Source: Nocardia sp.
GTDB taxonomy: Bacteria; Actinomycetota; Actinomycetes; Mycobacteriales; Mycobacteriaceae
Reading direction: 5' to 3'
Length of the DNA stretch: 64,000 nucleotides
Assembly: GCF_025465275.1 (NCBI RefSeq)
Contig: NZ_JAODNK010000074.1
Span: 1 to 64,000, forward strand
Shown here: one piece after another, positions 45,083-54,541 of the stretch
Layout: each line of letters begins with the position of its first letter
How positions within the stretch are numbered: position 1 is the first letter of the stretch
Program-made: the position numbers and the translations under genes
The notes under the pieces: generated by a model
Told to the model about the DNA's origin: nothing
Database searches by the model: none
Seen by the model: the letters and a program-made list of their open reading frames with translations, nothing else

Positions 45083-46057
45083 GTGACCTCGACCACAACC
45101 CGGCTGCTGCGCCTGCTCTCGCTCCTGCAGGACCACACCTATACCGGTCGTGACCTGGCCGACCGCCTGGCGGTCACCGACCGCACGCTGCGTCAGGACA
45201 TCACCCGCCTGCGTGAGCTCGGCTATCCGGTGCACGCCGAACGCGGCCCCATCGGCGGGTATCGCCTGGGTCAGGGCGCGAATATGCCGCCGCTGCTGCT
45301 CGACGACGACGAAGCGGTCGCGGTGGCCGTCGCGGTGGGCCTGGCCGAGGACGGTTCCACCGGCATCGCCGATATCGGCGAGAGCATGACGCGGGCCTGG
45401 GCCAAGCTGGAACGAATCATGCCGAAACGACTGCAGCGCAAGGTGACCGCGCTCCGCGGCGCCACCGATATCGGCCAGGCGGTCACCGGCTCCATCGAAC
45501 CCGACGCCCCGGTCCCCGCCGCCACGCTGACCACTCTCGCCGCCGCCATCCGCGCCGCCACCACCCTGCACGCCGACGAGATCGAGCTCGAGCCTTACCG
45601 CCTGATCAGCTGGCAGCGCCGCTGGTACCTGGTCGCCTACAGCCTGGAAACCCACACCTGGCAAGCCCTCCCCGTATCGCGCATCAGCCGGCTCACCCCG
45701 GCCACCCGCCATTTCGCGCCCCGCCCGCTCCCCGCCGACGACCTCGCCGCCTTCGTCCTCCGCGAAATCGCCTCCACCGGTTGGGAAGTCCACGCCCGAG
45801 TCACGATTCTCGAACCCGCCGACACCGTCATAGCCCGCATCAACCCCACCGTCGGCGTCGTGGAACCGATCGACGCCCACACCTGCCAACTACTCACCGG
45901 CGCAGACAGATTGGAAACCATAGCCATCTACCTGAGCATGCTCATGATGGATTTCCGAGTAGACAGCCCACCCGAACTGGTCGACCACGTCCGCACCCTC
46001 GCCCGCCGCTATACAGCCGCCACCCCGCCGTTCACCGCGAGCGTGCCGCTCCCATAA
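45083..46057 (+). CDS. WYL-domain transcriptional regulator (HTH_11-WYL)
   Basis: A 324-residue regulator. The N-terminal winged helix (RLLRLLSLLQDHTYTGRDLA ... TLRQDITRLRELGYPVHAERG) binds DNA. The WYL sensor domain holds QRRWYLVAYSLETHTW and a basic pocket. The C-terminal WCX part ends with MDFRVDSPPELVDHVR. GTG start with GGAG six bases upstream. Divergent from the DinB-like gene; probable target is that gene or itself. Confidence 0.92.
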   Translation: MTSTTTRLLRLLSLLQDHTYTGRDLADRLAVTDRTLRQDITRLRELGYPVHAERGPIGGYRLGQGANMPPLLLDDDEAVAVAVAVGLAEDGSTGIADIGESMTRAWAKLERIMPKRLQRKVTALRGATDIGQAVTGSIEPDAPVPAATLTTLAAAIRAATTLHADEIELEPYRLISWQRRWYLVAYSLETHTWQALPVSRISRLTPATRHFAPRPLPADDLAAFVLREIASTGWEVHARVTILEPADTVIARINPTVGVVEPIDAHTCQLLTGADRLETIAIYLSMLMMDFRVDSPPELVDHVRTLARRYTAATPPFTASVPLP

Positions 46058-46177
46058 GAAAGTCACGAGCCTGGGCCGGGTCCGCCGCATCGAGGCCGAC
46101 AGCCGGAGCCATCGAACATTCGGCCCGACTGGCATGGACCATGCACGGCCGTCCCGGCACACCGAATTTCGGGGGTG

Positions 46178-47014
46178 TCAGCGGCCGCCGAGGCCAGACA
46201 TGGCTATGCCTTTGACGAAGGAGCGCTGGGCCAGGGCGTAGAGGAGCAGGAGGGGCAGGAGCAGCAGGATGGCGGCGGACATGAGGAGGGGCCAGTTGGT
46301 GGAGTACTGGCCTTGCAGGCGGATGAGGCCGAGGGTCGCGGTGGCGTATTCGTTGCGCTGGATCATGATCAGCGGCCAGAGGAAGTCGTTCCAGACGGTG
46401 ATCCAGGTGAGGACCGCCAGGACCATGACGGCGGGGCGGGCGTGCGGCAGCAGGACCCGCCAATAGATCTGCCAGGGCGTGCAGCCGTCGAGGGTGGCCG
46501 CCTCTTCCAATTCGGTGGGCAGGGTTTGGAAGAACTGACGCATGAGATAGGTGCCGAAGGCACTGCCGAACAGGCCGGGAACGATCATGGACCAGGGCGT
46601 GTCCATCCAGCCGAGGGCCCGCATGAGCAGGAATTGCGGTATGACGGTGACGGTCAGCGGCACCATGAGGGTGGCCAGGTAGGCGAGGAAGAGGGCCTCG
46701 CGGCCCGGAAAACGCAAGTGGGCGAAGGCATATCCGGCCAGGGAGCAGAAGAAGACCTGACCGGCCGTCACGCAGCCGGCGTAGATAGTGGTGTTGAGCA
46801 GCATGCGGCCCAGCGGGATGGCGTCGAAAACATCGGCGTAATTGGACCATTGGGGATGCGCGGGCAGCGGTGCCGCATCGAGCAGTTCGCCGTCGGACTT
46901 CAGCGACGCCGAGACGGCCCACAGGATGGGCAGCAGCGCGCACCAGGCCACCACGATCAAGGCCAGGTAGATCAGCGCGCCACTCAGGAAGCGGCGGCCG
47001 GAAGTACGCCTCAC
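46178..47014 (-). CDS. carbohydrate ABC transporter permease (MalG/UgpE type)
   Basis: A 278-residue inner-membrane permease with six helices and the EAA loop near EEAATLDGCTPWQIYWRVLLPHARP (binding site for the ATPase). Overlaps the preceding permease gene by four bases (ATGA). Takes up a sugar or glycerol-phosphate-like solute with the binding protein at 48005-49318. Confidence 0.93.
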   Translation of the reverse strand: MRRTSGRRFLSGALIYLALIVVAWCALLPILWAVSASLKSDGELLDAAPLPAHPQWSNYADVFDAIPLGRMLLNTTIYAGCVTAGQVFFCSLAGYAFAHLRFPGREALFLAYLATLMVPLTVTVIPQFLLMRALGWMDTPWSMIVPGLFGSAFGTYLMRQFFQTLPTELEEAATLDGCTPWQIYWRVLLPHARPAVMVLAVLTWITVWNDFLWPLIMIQRNEYATATLGLIRLQGQYSTNWPLLMSAAILLLLPLLLLYALAQRSFVKGIAMSGLGGR

Positions 47015-47979
47015 AGGTCCGCCTCCGCCCGGCGCGACAGTCGCAGCTGAATCAGCGTCAGTACCAACAGGATTGCGAATATCACCCAGGCCAGTGCCGA
47101 GGCGTAGCCGACCTCGTAGAAGCGGAAAGCGTTCTGGAACAACATGATTCCCAGCACATAGGTCCCAGTCTCCGGACCGCCGTTACTGCCCGTCAGTGCA
47201 TACGCCTGATCGAACGCCTGCACCGAATTGATAATGGTGATGACAAAAACGAAGGACAGCGCGCCGCGAATCAGCGGCACGGTGATCGACCGGAAGCGCC
47301 GGAACGCGCCCGCACCATCGATTTCCGCTGCCTCGTAAAGGTTTTCGGGTACACCCTGCATGGCCGCCAGCAGAATGACCGTCGCGAAGGGCACGCTCTT
47401 CCACACCGTGACCAGACTCAGCGATACCAGCGCCCAGTCCGGATCCGTCAGCCACGGCACGGGACCGAGACCGATCCAGCCGAGCAGGCGATTCAGCAGT
47501 CCGTCATCGCTGGCGAAGATGAAGCGGAAGACTACCGCCATCGCCACCGTGGAGGCCACCAGCGGCAGGAAGGCGATCGTCCGGAATATCGCGATACCGG
47601 CCAGCTTTCGATTCAGCAGACCGGCCACAGCGAGGCTGATCACTACTGTCGGCACCAGCGTGAGCAGTGTGAATACCGCCGTATTGCGCAGCGCGATATA
47701 GAAGAGCGGGTCGGCGGAAAACAGCCGTCGATAGTTATCCACACCCACAAAGCGCGGTGCACTGAACAGATCCCACGAATGGAAGCTCAGGTAGAGCGAA
47801 AACCCCAACGGGAACAGCAGAAACACGGCTACAGCCGCGAGATTCGGCGCAATGAACAACGCTCCGGCCCGCGCCCGCCGCCTGGCCAGAGCCGTAGAAC
47901 CCGCCCGGCCGCGACCCTGGCCACGCTCGGTAATGGGCGGCCGCACCTCGGCTCCGGCGGCAGTCTCGCCGCTCAGCAC
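47011..47979 (-). CDS. carbohydrate ABC transporter permease (MalF/UgpA type)
   Basis: A 322-residue permease: an N-tail, then six helices (NLAAVAVFLLFPLGFSLYLS first) and the EAA loop YEAAEIDGAGAFRRFRSITVPLIRG. The frame is open upstream to 48255, but that overlaps the binding-protein gene; GTG at 47979 with GGGGAG eight bases upstream is preferred. 25 bases after the binding-protein stop, and four-base overlap with the next permease. Confidence 0.9.
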   Translation of the reverse strand: MLSGETAAGAEVRPPITERGQGRGRAGSTALARRRARAGALFIAPNLAAVAVFLLFPLGFSLYLSFHSWDLFSAPRFVGVDNYRRLFSADPLFYIALRNTAVFTLLTLVPTVVISLAVAGLLNRKLAGIAIFRTIAFLPLVASTVAMAVVFRFIFASDDGLLNRLLGWIGLGPVPWLTDPDWALVSLSLVTVWKSVPFATVILLAAMQGVPENLYEAAEIDGAGAFRRFRSITVPLIRGALSFVFVITIINSVQAFDQAYALTGSNGGPETGTYVLGIMLFQNAFRFYEVGYASALAWVIFAILLVLTLIQLRLSRRAEADL

Positions 47980-48004
47980 CCCGTCGCTCCCCGCCCGACG
48001 CCGC

Positions 48005-49318
48005 TCATGTCGCCGCCCGCAGGACAGCGTCGATATCAGAGGCGGTGCGGCCACCGAGCGAATCCGCGGTCGCCGCGCCGCGCAGCACCCGATTGCAGCC
48101 ACGTTCGAGCAGCGCCTCCACCTTTCCCCACTGGGGCGTAACGGCCATTTGACGCGAATTCGCGGGCCCCTCGGTGAACACCTCCAGATTCCGGATGCCG
48201 CGGTGCGCATCAGCGAAACCCGTGGTGTACATGGCGGATTTGAGCACCGGCACAAACAGCCCGGAGGCTGCGATCAAGGCCTGACCTTCCGGCCCGGTCG
48301 CGAATTTCACGAATTCCCAGGCTTGTTCGCGGCGCGGACTGGCGGCGGCAATGGCGAGTCCGGTGCTGCCGACATCGGTAATGGCCCCCGGTCCCCCGTG
48401 CGGTCCGACCGGTAGCACGGTGACATCGAAGTCGAGCCCGCCGTGCCCGGTGAATTCCGAGTACAGCCAGTGCCCGCCCATGAGCATGGCGGCCTTGCCA
48501 TTGCGGAACAGGTCCTGCGCCGAAACCGATTGCCGGTCAGCGACAGTCGGAGCTACACCGTGCCGCACCGCGAGGTCGGCATAGAACTGCAGCCCTTCGG
48601 CGAAACGCGGATCGCCGATATTGGTCCGCACCGGCTGCACGGGCGGGCTGAACCATTCGGCCCCATTGTTCATACCGAAGCAGGCGGCCGAGAAGTACGG
48701 CACCCAGGCATCCACAAAACCCCACTGCTGGGTGCGGCCGCCGGATTCGTGGTGGGTGAGCGCGGTGGCCGCGGCGAGGAATTCGGTGAAACTCCAAGCC
48801 TCCGACCAGCGCGCTGGGGGCTGGATTCCCGCCTCCGCGAACAGCTTTCGATTGTAGTAGAGGAATACCCCCGACCATTGCTCCGGCAGCGCGTACTGCC
48901 CGCCCCGCCACCGGAAGGTGTCCCGCAGCGGCGCATACCCGTCCTCGTGCAGCTGAGCCGCGTACTGCGGATCGCGGTCCAGGAATTCCCGCAGATCCAC
49001 CAGGACGCCGCGTTCGGCGAGTCCGGCGTAGAGCAGCTCCCACGACATCAAGACGTCCGGGCACTTGCCGCCCGCACAGTAGGTGAGCATCTGCTGCAGC
49101 GGATCGGGGCCGGACATGATCGTCCGGATCTTGATATCCGGTCGCCGCCTGCGGAATTCGTCGATGATGTGCAACCGCGACCGCGCTTCCTCCGGCCGCG
49201 CCTGGAAGAAGAAGGTCACCGCATCGTCGTCACCACCACCGCACCCGCTCATGGCCGCGGCCAGCGACGCTGCCGCCGCCGAGCGGAGCAGGGTGCGCCG
49301 AGTGACGGTCCTGTTCAC
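48005..49318 (-). CDS. extracellular solute-binding lipoprotein (sugar type)
   Basis: A 437-residue lipoprotein. It has a twin-arginine-like signal (RRTLLRSAAAASLAAAMSGC) with the lipobox Cys at residue 26. The two-lobed family 1 solute-binding fold shows VTFFFQARPEEARSRLHII, DVLMSWELLYAGLAERGVLV, YALPEQWSGVFLYYNRKLFAEAGI and GKAAMLMGGHWLYSEFT. It is the first gene of an importer operon of binding protein and two permeases. No ATP-binding gene is present; a shared MsmK/UgpC-type ATPase elsewhere probably drives it. Substrate unknown. Confidence 0.92.
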   Translation of the reverse strand: MNRTVTRRTLLRSAAAASLAAAMSGCGGGDDDAVTFFFQARPEEARSRLHIIDEFRRRRPDIKIRTIMSGPDPLQQMLTYCAGGKCPDVLMSWELLYAGLAERGVLVDLREFLDRDPQYAAQLHEDGYAPLRDTFRWRGGQYALPEQWSGVFLYYNRKLFAEAGIQPPARWSEAWSFTEFLAAATALTHHESGGRTQQWGFVDAWVPYFSAACFGMNNGAEWFSPPVQPVRTNIGDPRFAEGLQFYADLAVRHGVAPTVADRQSVSAQDLFRNGKAAMLMGGHWLYSEFTGHGGLDFDVTVLPVGPHGGPGAITDVGSTGLAIAAASPRREQAWEFVKFATGPEGQALIAASGLFVPVLKSAMYTTGFADAHRGIRNLEVFTEGPANSRQMAVTPQWGKVEALLERGCNRVLRGAATADSLGGRTASDIDAVLRAAT

Positions 49319-49711
49319 AGCGTGTCGGGCATTCGTAGCTCAGTACCGGCAAGAGTCATCCAGGTCTCCTCTGTCGTGGAAACACGGTTTACGCATGGCG
49401 CGGCAGTGCGCCGGATCCCATCTGCGGGACCACGTGACGCAGGTCTCGAGCCAGCATGGCAGCATACGGAGCGCAACCTGCGACACGCGGAGAACACGCG
49501 GACTCGCGGGCCCCCGCGCCGGATCTCGTCACCGCGTTCCCCGGCGTAAGCATCCGCCGGGCCATCCATACCTGTCGGTACGACACTTGGTGAACGGCTG
49601 GGCAAAGCCGGTTCCCAAGCGGGTGCAGTCCGCTACGTTTGTCCCATTTCAGTTAAATCCACAGCACTTAGATCTGCAGCACTCAGATCCGCCGCACGGG
49701 AGGGTTGTCGC
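49319..49711. promoter_or_regulatory. intergenic region between ABC operon and cstA
   Basis: 393 bp of divergent intergenic DNA. Its right end carries a 15-bp triple repeat and the ribosome site of cstA; its left end should hold the ABC-operon promoter. No gene seen. Confidence 0.5.
49653..49697 (+). promoter_or_regulatory. three 15-bp tandem direct repeats before cstA
   Basis: TTAAATCCACAGCAC, TTAGATCTGCAGCAC and TCAGATCCGCCGCAC at 49653, 49668 and 49683 (consensus TYARATCYRCMGCAC), exactly adjacent. GGGAGGG (about 49699) and the cstA ATG follow. With 15-bp spacing this could be a multimer protein site, but no regulator is known from the sequence. Confidence 0.55.
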
Positions 49712-52042
49712 ATGGCGACCATCGAATACCTCCGGACAGACCCCGACCTACCCCCGGTCGGCGTCGTGGACCGGACGCCCATGACCCCCGCGAAGAAGGG
49801 CATCTTCTTCGCCGTCGCCGTTCTCGGCGCCATCGCCTGGACGGTCCTCGCCATAGCGCGCGGCGAGGACGTCAATGCGGTGTGGATCGTGGTGGCCGCC
49901 CTCTGTACCTATGTGCTGGCGTACCAGTTCTACTCGCGGCTGATCGAATGGAAGATCACCAAACCGCGCGATGACGTCGCCACTCCGGCCGAGGAGCTGG
50001 AGAACGGCCGCGACTACATGCCGATGGACCGGCGCGTGCTCTTCGGGCACCACTTCGCCGCCATCGCCGGCGCGGGACCGCTGGTCGGACCGGTACTGGC
50101 CGCGCAGATGGGCTATCTGCCGGGCACCATCTGGATCATTGTCGGCGTCGTGTTCGCCGGTGCGGTGCAGGATTATCTGGTGCTGTGGGCCTCGGTGAAA
50201 CGCCGCGGCCGCAGTCTCGGGCAGATGGCCCGCGACGAGCTCGGCGTGGTCGGTGGCGTGGCCGCTATCGTGGCCGTGCTGGTCATCATGATGATCCTGC
50301 TCGCGGTGCTCGGCATCGTGGTGGTCAATGCGCTCGCCGCCACCCCGAATGCGAAAACCGGGGTGCTCGAGGGCGGTAGCCCGTGGGGCGTGTTCTCCAT
50401 CGCCATGACCATTCCGATCGCCCTGTTCATGGGCGTGTACCTGCGCTTCGTGCGGCCGGGCAAGGTCGGCGAGATCTCCATCGTCGGCTTCGCACTGCTG
50501 CTGCTCGCCATCATCTCCGGCAACTGGGTGGCCGGATCCGCTTGGGGCCGTGACTGGTTCAACATGTCCGGCACCAGCATCGCCTGGATGCTGATCATCT
50601 ACGGCTTCATCGCCTCGGTGCTGCCGGTGTGGCTGCTACTCGCCCCGCGCGACTACCTGTCCACGTTCATGAAGATCGGCACCATCACCCTGCTGGCCAT
50701 CGGCGTGCTCGTCACCATGCCGGTGCTGAAGGCTCCCGCCATCTCGCAGTTCGCGGGCAACAGCAGTGGTCCGTCGTTCGCGGGCAATCTGTTCCCGTTC
50801 CTGTTCATCACCATCGCCTGTGGTGCGCTGTCGGGATTCCATGCGCTGGTGTCCTCGGGCACCACGCCGAAACTGCTGGAGAAGCAGTCGCAGGCCCGCA
50901 TGATCGGCTACGGCGGCATGCTCATGGAGTCGTTCGTGGCGGTCATGGCGATCATCACCGCCAGCATCATCGACCAGCACCTGTACTTCGCCATCAATGC
51001 CAGCCCTGCCCTCACCGGCAATAGCGCCGACAAGGCCGCCACCTACGTGAACGGCCTGGGGCTGGGCGGGAATCCGATCACCGCCGCCGATCTGAATTCG
51101 GCAGCGGCCGGGGTCGACGAGGCCAATATCGTCTCCCGCACCGGTGGCGCGCCGACGCTGGCCATCGGCATGTCGGAGGTGCTGCACAAGCTCATCGGCG
51201 GCTCGGGCCTGAAGGCGTTCTGGTACCACTTCGCGATCATGTTCGAGGCGCTGTTCATCCTCACCACCATCGACGCGGGCACCCGCGTGGCGCGCTTCAT
51301 GCTGTCGGATTCGATCGGCAATCTGCCCGGGGCCAAGCGCTTCAAGGATCCGTCGTGGCTGCCCGGCGCCTGGATCTGCTCGGCCATCGTGGTCGCGGCC
51401 TGGGGCTCGGTACTGCTCATGGGCGTCACCGATCCGCTGGGCGGCATCAATACGCTCTATCCGCTGTTCGGCATCTCCAACCAGCTGCTGGCGGCGGTCG
51501 CGCTGACCGTGGTGCTGGCCATCGTGGTGAAGAAGGGCCTGGTGAAATGGGCCTGGATTCCGGCGGTACCGCTGGTCTGGGATCTGATCGTCACCATGAC
51601 GGCGTCGTTCCAGAAGATCTTCTCGGGCGATCCGAAGATCGGGTACTGGACACTGCACCACAACACCGTCCGCACCCACGACGCCTACGTCGCCGCGCGC
51701 GACTCCGGGCAGCTGCCCAAGGGCGTGGCGAATCTCGCCGCGCTGAATACGCAGATCTCGAACCTGGACAAGACGATTCGCAATACCTTCATCCAGGGCA
51801 CGCTGTCGATCGTGTTCGCGGTGCTGGTGCTGATCGTGGCGCTGATCGGGCTGTGGGTGTGTATTCGCGCGCTGCGCAAGGGTGGCGGCGAAAGCACCGA
51901 ATCGCCGGAGCAGCCGTCGAAGATCTTCGGGCCGAGTTCGTTCCTGGCCACCAAGGCCGAGAAGGAAGTGCAGAAGGAATGGGACGATCTCGTCGCACAG
52001 GGCAAGGTGCGTGCGAGCGGGGCCGCGGCGCACGCACACTGA
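49712..52042 (+). CDS. cstA: carbon starvation protein A (CstA), pyruvate/peptide transporter
   Basis: A 776-residue multi-pass membrane protein with about 16-18 helices. Signature regions: RRVLFGHHFAAIAGAGPLVGPVLAAQMGYLPG, FAGAVQDYLVLWASVKRRGRSLGQ, and GFHALVSSGTTPKLL; the long loop near residues 430-500 and C-terminal TIDAGTRVARFMLSD are typical. CstA family members take up peptides or pyruvate during carbon limitation. Strong ribosome site GGGAGGG seven bases before the ATG, three 15-bp repeats upstream. Followed by its small YbdD/YjiX partner. Confidence 0.95.
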   Translation: MATIEYLRTDPDLPPVGVVDRTPMTPAKKGIFFAVAVLGAIAWTVLAIARGEDVNAVWIVVAALCTYVLAYQFYSRLIEWKITKPRDDVATPAEELENGRDYMPMDRRVLFGHHFAAIAGAGPLVGPVLAAQMGYLPGTIWIIVGVVFAGAVQDYLVLWASVKRRGRSLGQMARDELGVVGGVAAIVAVLVIMMILLAVLGIVVVNALAATPNAKTGVLEGGSPWGVFSIAMTIPIALFMGVYLRFVRPGKVGEISIVGFALLLLAIISGNWVAGSAWGRDWFNMSGTSIAWMLIIYGFIASVLPVWLLLAPRDYLSTFMKIGTITLLAIGVLVTMPVLKAPAISQFAGNSSGPSFAGNLFPFLFITIACGALSGFHALVSSGTTPKLLEKQSQARMIGYGGMLMESFVAVMAIITASIIDQHLYFAINASPALTGNSADKAATYVNGLGLGGNPITAADLNSAAAGVDEANIVSRTGGAPTLAIGMSEVLHKLIGGSGLKAFWYHFAIMFEALFILTTIDAGTRVARFMLSDSIGNLPGAKRFKDPSWLPGAWICSAIVVAAWGSVLLMGVTDPLGGINTLYPLFGISNQLLAAVALTVVLAIVVKKGLVKWAWIPAVPLVWDLIVTMTASFQKIFSGDPKIGYWTLHHNTVRTHDAYVAARDSGQLPKGVANLAALNTQISNLDKTIRNTFIQGTLSIVFAVLVLIVALIGLWVCIRALRKGGGESTESPEQPSKIFGPSSFLATKAEKEVQKEWDDLVAQGKVRASGAAAHAH

Positions 52043-52057
52043 TGGTGTGATCTCCCG

Positions 52058-52297
52058 ATGACCGAACCGACCGCCCCGTCCTCCGCAGCCCCGCTGCGGG
52101 CGGCGGGGCGCGCCGTTCTCCGCGCCGCACGCGCCGTGATCTGGTGGTTCAACTCGATCCTCGGCGGCAACGACTACCAGCGCTACGTCCAGCACCTGCG
52201 GCTGCAACACCCGGACGCCCCGATCCCGAGCGAACGCGACTACTGGCGCGACCGCCACGACGCAGCAGCCCGTAACCCGGCCAACCGCTGCTGCTAA
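52058..52297 (+). CDS. YbdD/YjiX-family small protein (CstA partner)
   Basis: A 79-residue protein: ARAVIWWFNSILGGNDYQRYVQHLRLQHPD and a C-terminal Cys pair (NRCC) match the family that sits behind cstA in many bacteria and is needed for pyruvate uptake by this transporter. Starts 15 bases after cstA. Confidence 0.9.
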   Translation: MTEPTAPSSAAPLRAAGRAVLRAARAVIWWFNSILGGNDYQRYVQHLRLQHPDAPIPSERDYWRDRHDAAARNPANRCC

Positions 52298-52507
52298 CCC
52301 GACTCCCCGGACCTTCAGCGCCCGGCTGAGAGCCGTTGACCGTTCAGTACGCGTGCCGGCGGTACAGAGCCGACCAAATTTTGGGCGTACCCAGGGAGTT
52401 ACCCCGACCGTTGCGAAATCAGTTGGCGCGTTGGCATCCGACTTGTCCGATTTCCGCCGATAGTCATGTCCTATTTCCGCTAGCGAAGTTGGGCGCATCC
52501 TGCGATC

Positions 52508-54016
52508 GTGGTTCCTGTGAGTGCGAACGAGCTGGACTTCGAGCGGTGCTACCGCGCCGTGGCAACCAAGGATGCCCGCTTCGACGGGCAATTCGTGACC
52601 GCGGTGCGCACCACCGGAATCTATTGCCGCCCTTCATGTCCCGCCATAACCCCGAAACCTGCCAACGTCACCTTCCTACGCACGGCCGCCGCGGCCCAGC
52701 AGTCCGGATTCCGGGCCTGCCGCCGCTGCCTGCCGGACGCGGCCCCCGGCTCCCCGCTGTGGAACACCCGCGCCGACCTGGCCGCCCGCGCCATGCGGCT
52801 GATTGCCGACGGCGTGATCGAACGCGGCGGCGTGCCCGCCCTGGCCGACACCCTCGGCTATTCACAACGCCAGCTCACCCGGGTCCTCACCAGCGAACTC
52901 GGCGCCGGACCCCTGGCGCTGGCCCGGGCGCACCGGGCGCACACCGCCCGGCTGCTCATCCAGACCACCCCGCTGTCCATGTCGGATATCGCGTTCGCCG
53001 CGGGCTTCGCGAGCATCCGGCAGTTCAACGACACCGTGCGGGAGGTGTTCGCGGTCAGCCCGACCACGCTGCGCGACGAATCCCGCCGCCGCAACGGCGA
53101 TACGCTGCCCGCCACCAATGGCCTGCTGACACTGCGACTGCCGTACCGGGAGCCGCTCGACAAGCCCTGGCTGGAATGGTTCCTGTCCTCGCACGCCGTG
53201 CCCGGACTGGAACTGTGGGAGGACGGGGTCTACACCCGTAGCCTGCGAACCCCGCACGGCCACACCACCGTTCGCATGTCCGTGCAGCCCGGGCACGTCC
53301 GCGCCTCGCTGGCGCTGCACGATATGCGCGACCTCGCGCCGACCGTCGCCCGACTACGCCACTTCCTCGACCTCGACGCCGACCCGGTCGGCATCGACGA
53401 GGCCCTGGCCGCGGGTATGGCCGGAAACAGTGCGGGCGCGGCGCTCTCCCCCGGAATTCGGGTACCGGGTTGCCTCGACGGACCGGAACTGTTGCTGCGC
53501 ACCATGATCGGACAGCAGATCTCCGTCGCGGCGGCCAATACCCACAGCGCCCGGCTGGTGCAGCACCTGGGCGAATCCATCCCCGGACCGGTCCCGCACC
53601 TGTTCCCCACCGCCGCGGCCATTGCCGAACACGGCGCCGAGGTGCTGACCGGCCCGGCCAAGCGCATCGAAGCCATCGTTGCCGCCGCCCGCGCCCTCGC
53701 CGAGGGTGACCTGATCCTGCACGCGGGCCGCACCGCCACCGAACTCCGGCGCGATCTGCTGGCCCTCGATGGTGTGGGCCCGTGGACCGCCGATTACGTC
53801 ACCATGCGGCTACTGGCCGATCCGGACGTACTGCTGCACACCGATCTGATCGTCCGCCGCGGCGCCGGGCTGCTCGGCATCGATCTGACCGATACCGCCC
53901 GCTGGGCGCCCTGGCGCTCCTATCTGACCATGCATCTCTGGAAGCACGCCCTGGCCCACCCTGCCACCGTCCCCGATGGCGCCCCCGGCGCCCGGAAAGC
54001 GAGAACAGTACCGTGA
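52508..54016 (+). CDS. Ada-AlkA fusion: DNA alkylation-response regulator and 3-methyladenine glycosylase
   Basis: A 502-residue fusion. N-terminal Ada Zn domain with Cys ligands at about 40, 44, 71 and 74 (GIYCRPSCPA, ACRRCLP), which accepts a methyl group from phosphotriesters. An AraC-type HTH (VPALADTLGYSQRQLTRVL, IAFAAGFASIRQFNDTVREVF) follows, then an AlkA-type glycosylase with the HhH motif ALDGVGPWTADYVTMRL and catalytic Asp in HTDLIVRRG (about 446). So one protein senses and repairs alkylation. It overlaps ogt by four bases. GTG start at 52508; a GTG three codons later is possible. Confidence 0.94.
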   Translation: MVPVSANELDFERCYRAVATKDARFDGQFVTAVRTTGIYCRPSCPAITPKPANVTFLRTAAAAQQSGFRACRRCLPDAAPGSPLWNTRADLAARAMRLIADGVIERGGVPALADTLGYSQRQLTRVLTSELGAGPLALARAHRAHTARLLIQTTPLSMSDIAFAAGFASIRQFNDTVREVFAVSPTTLRDESRRRNGDTLPATNGLLTLRLPYREPLDKPWLEWFLSSHAVPGLELWEDGVYTRSLRTPHGHTTVRMSVQPGHVRASLALHDMRDLAPTVARLRHFLDLDADPVGIDEALAAGMAGNSAGAALSPGIRVPGCLDGPELLLRTMIGQQISVAAANTHSARLVQHLGESIPGPVPHLFPTAAAIAEHGAEVLTGPAKRIEAIVAAARALAEGDLILHAGRTATELRRDLLALDGVGPWTADYVTMRLLADPDVLLHTDLIVRRGAGLLGIDLTDTARWAPWRSYLTMHLWKHALAHPATVPDGAPGARKARTVP

Positions 54017-54528
54017 CTCAATCCGTCTCTGTGACCGCCGATTTCGCCACCGTGACCACCCCCGTCGGCCCGTTTACCGCCCTCGTCGACCCGGACGGCG
54101 CGGTCCTGGCGGCCGGCTGGACCGCCGATGCGGAGAACCTCCGCGGGCTCATCCACGCCACCCTGCGACCCGCCGAACTTCGCGAACGCGATTCGCTCGG
54201 CGCAGTCACCAAGGCTGTCACTGACTTTCACGCAGGCGATATCACGGCCATCGACGCCATCACCGTCCGCCAGCTCTCCGGCCCATTCCTCGTACACGCC
54301 TGGGAGGTCCTGCGCAAAGTGCCCGGCGGGGAACCGATTACGTACACCGATTTCGCCGCTGCCTCCGGTCGCCCCGCCGCCACCCGGGCCGCCGCCAATG
54401 CCTGTGCGCGCAATGCGGCAGCCCTGTTCGTCCCCTGCCACCGCATCATCCGCACCGATGGCACTCTCGGCGGCTTCCGCTGGGGCCTGCCGGTCAAGCG
54501 CTGGCTGCTCGACCACGAGGCGCACTGA
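54013..54528 (+). CDS. ogt: methylated-DNA-[protein]-cysteine methyltransferase
   Basis: Suicide protein that removes O6-methylguanine by transfer to its own Cys. 171 residues; acceptor in FVPCHRIIR (about 141), preceded by the HTH-like EVLRKVPGGEPITYTDFAAASGR and by AANACARNAA. GTG start overlaps the Ada-AlkA stop by four bases (GTGA), so one transcription and translation unit forms an Ada-type adaptive response. Confidence 0.95.
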   Translation: MTQSVSVTADFATVTTPVGPFTALVDPDGAVLAAGWTADAENLRGLIHATLRPAELRERDSLGAVTKAVTDFHAGDITAIDAITVRQLSGPFLVHAWEVLRKVPGGEPITYTDFAAASGRPAATRAAANACARNAAALFVPCHRIIRTDGTLGGFRWGLPVKRWLLDHEAH

Positions 54529-54541
54529 CCGGCCGTGACAG

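Noticed and set aside
50636..52591. Long minus-strand open frame opposite cstA (651 codons)
   Set aside because: It is the high-GC shadow of cstA: rich in Arg, Gly and His with no domain, and CstA is unmistakable on the other strand.
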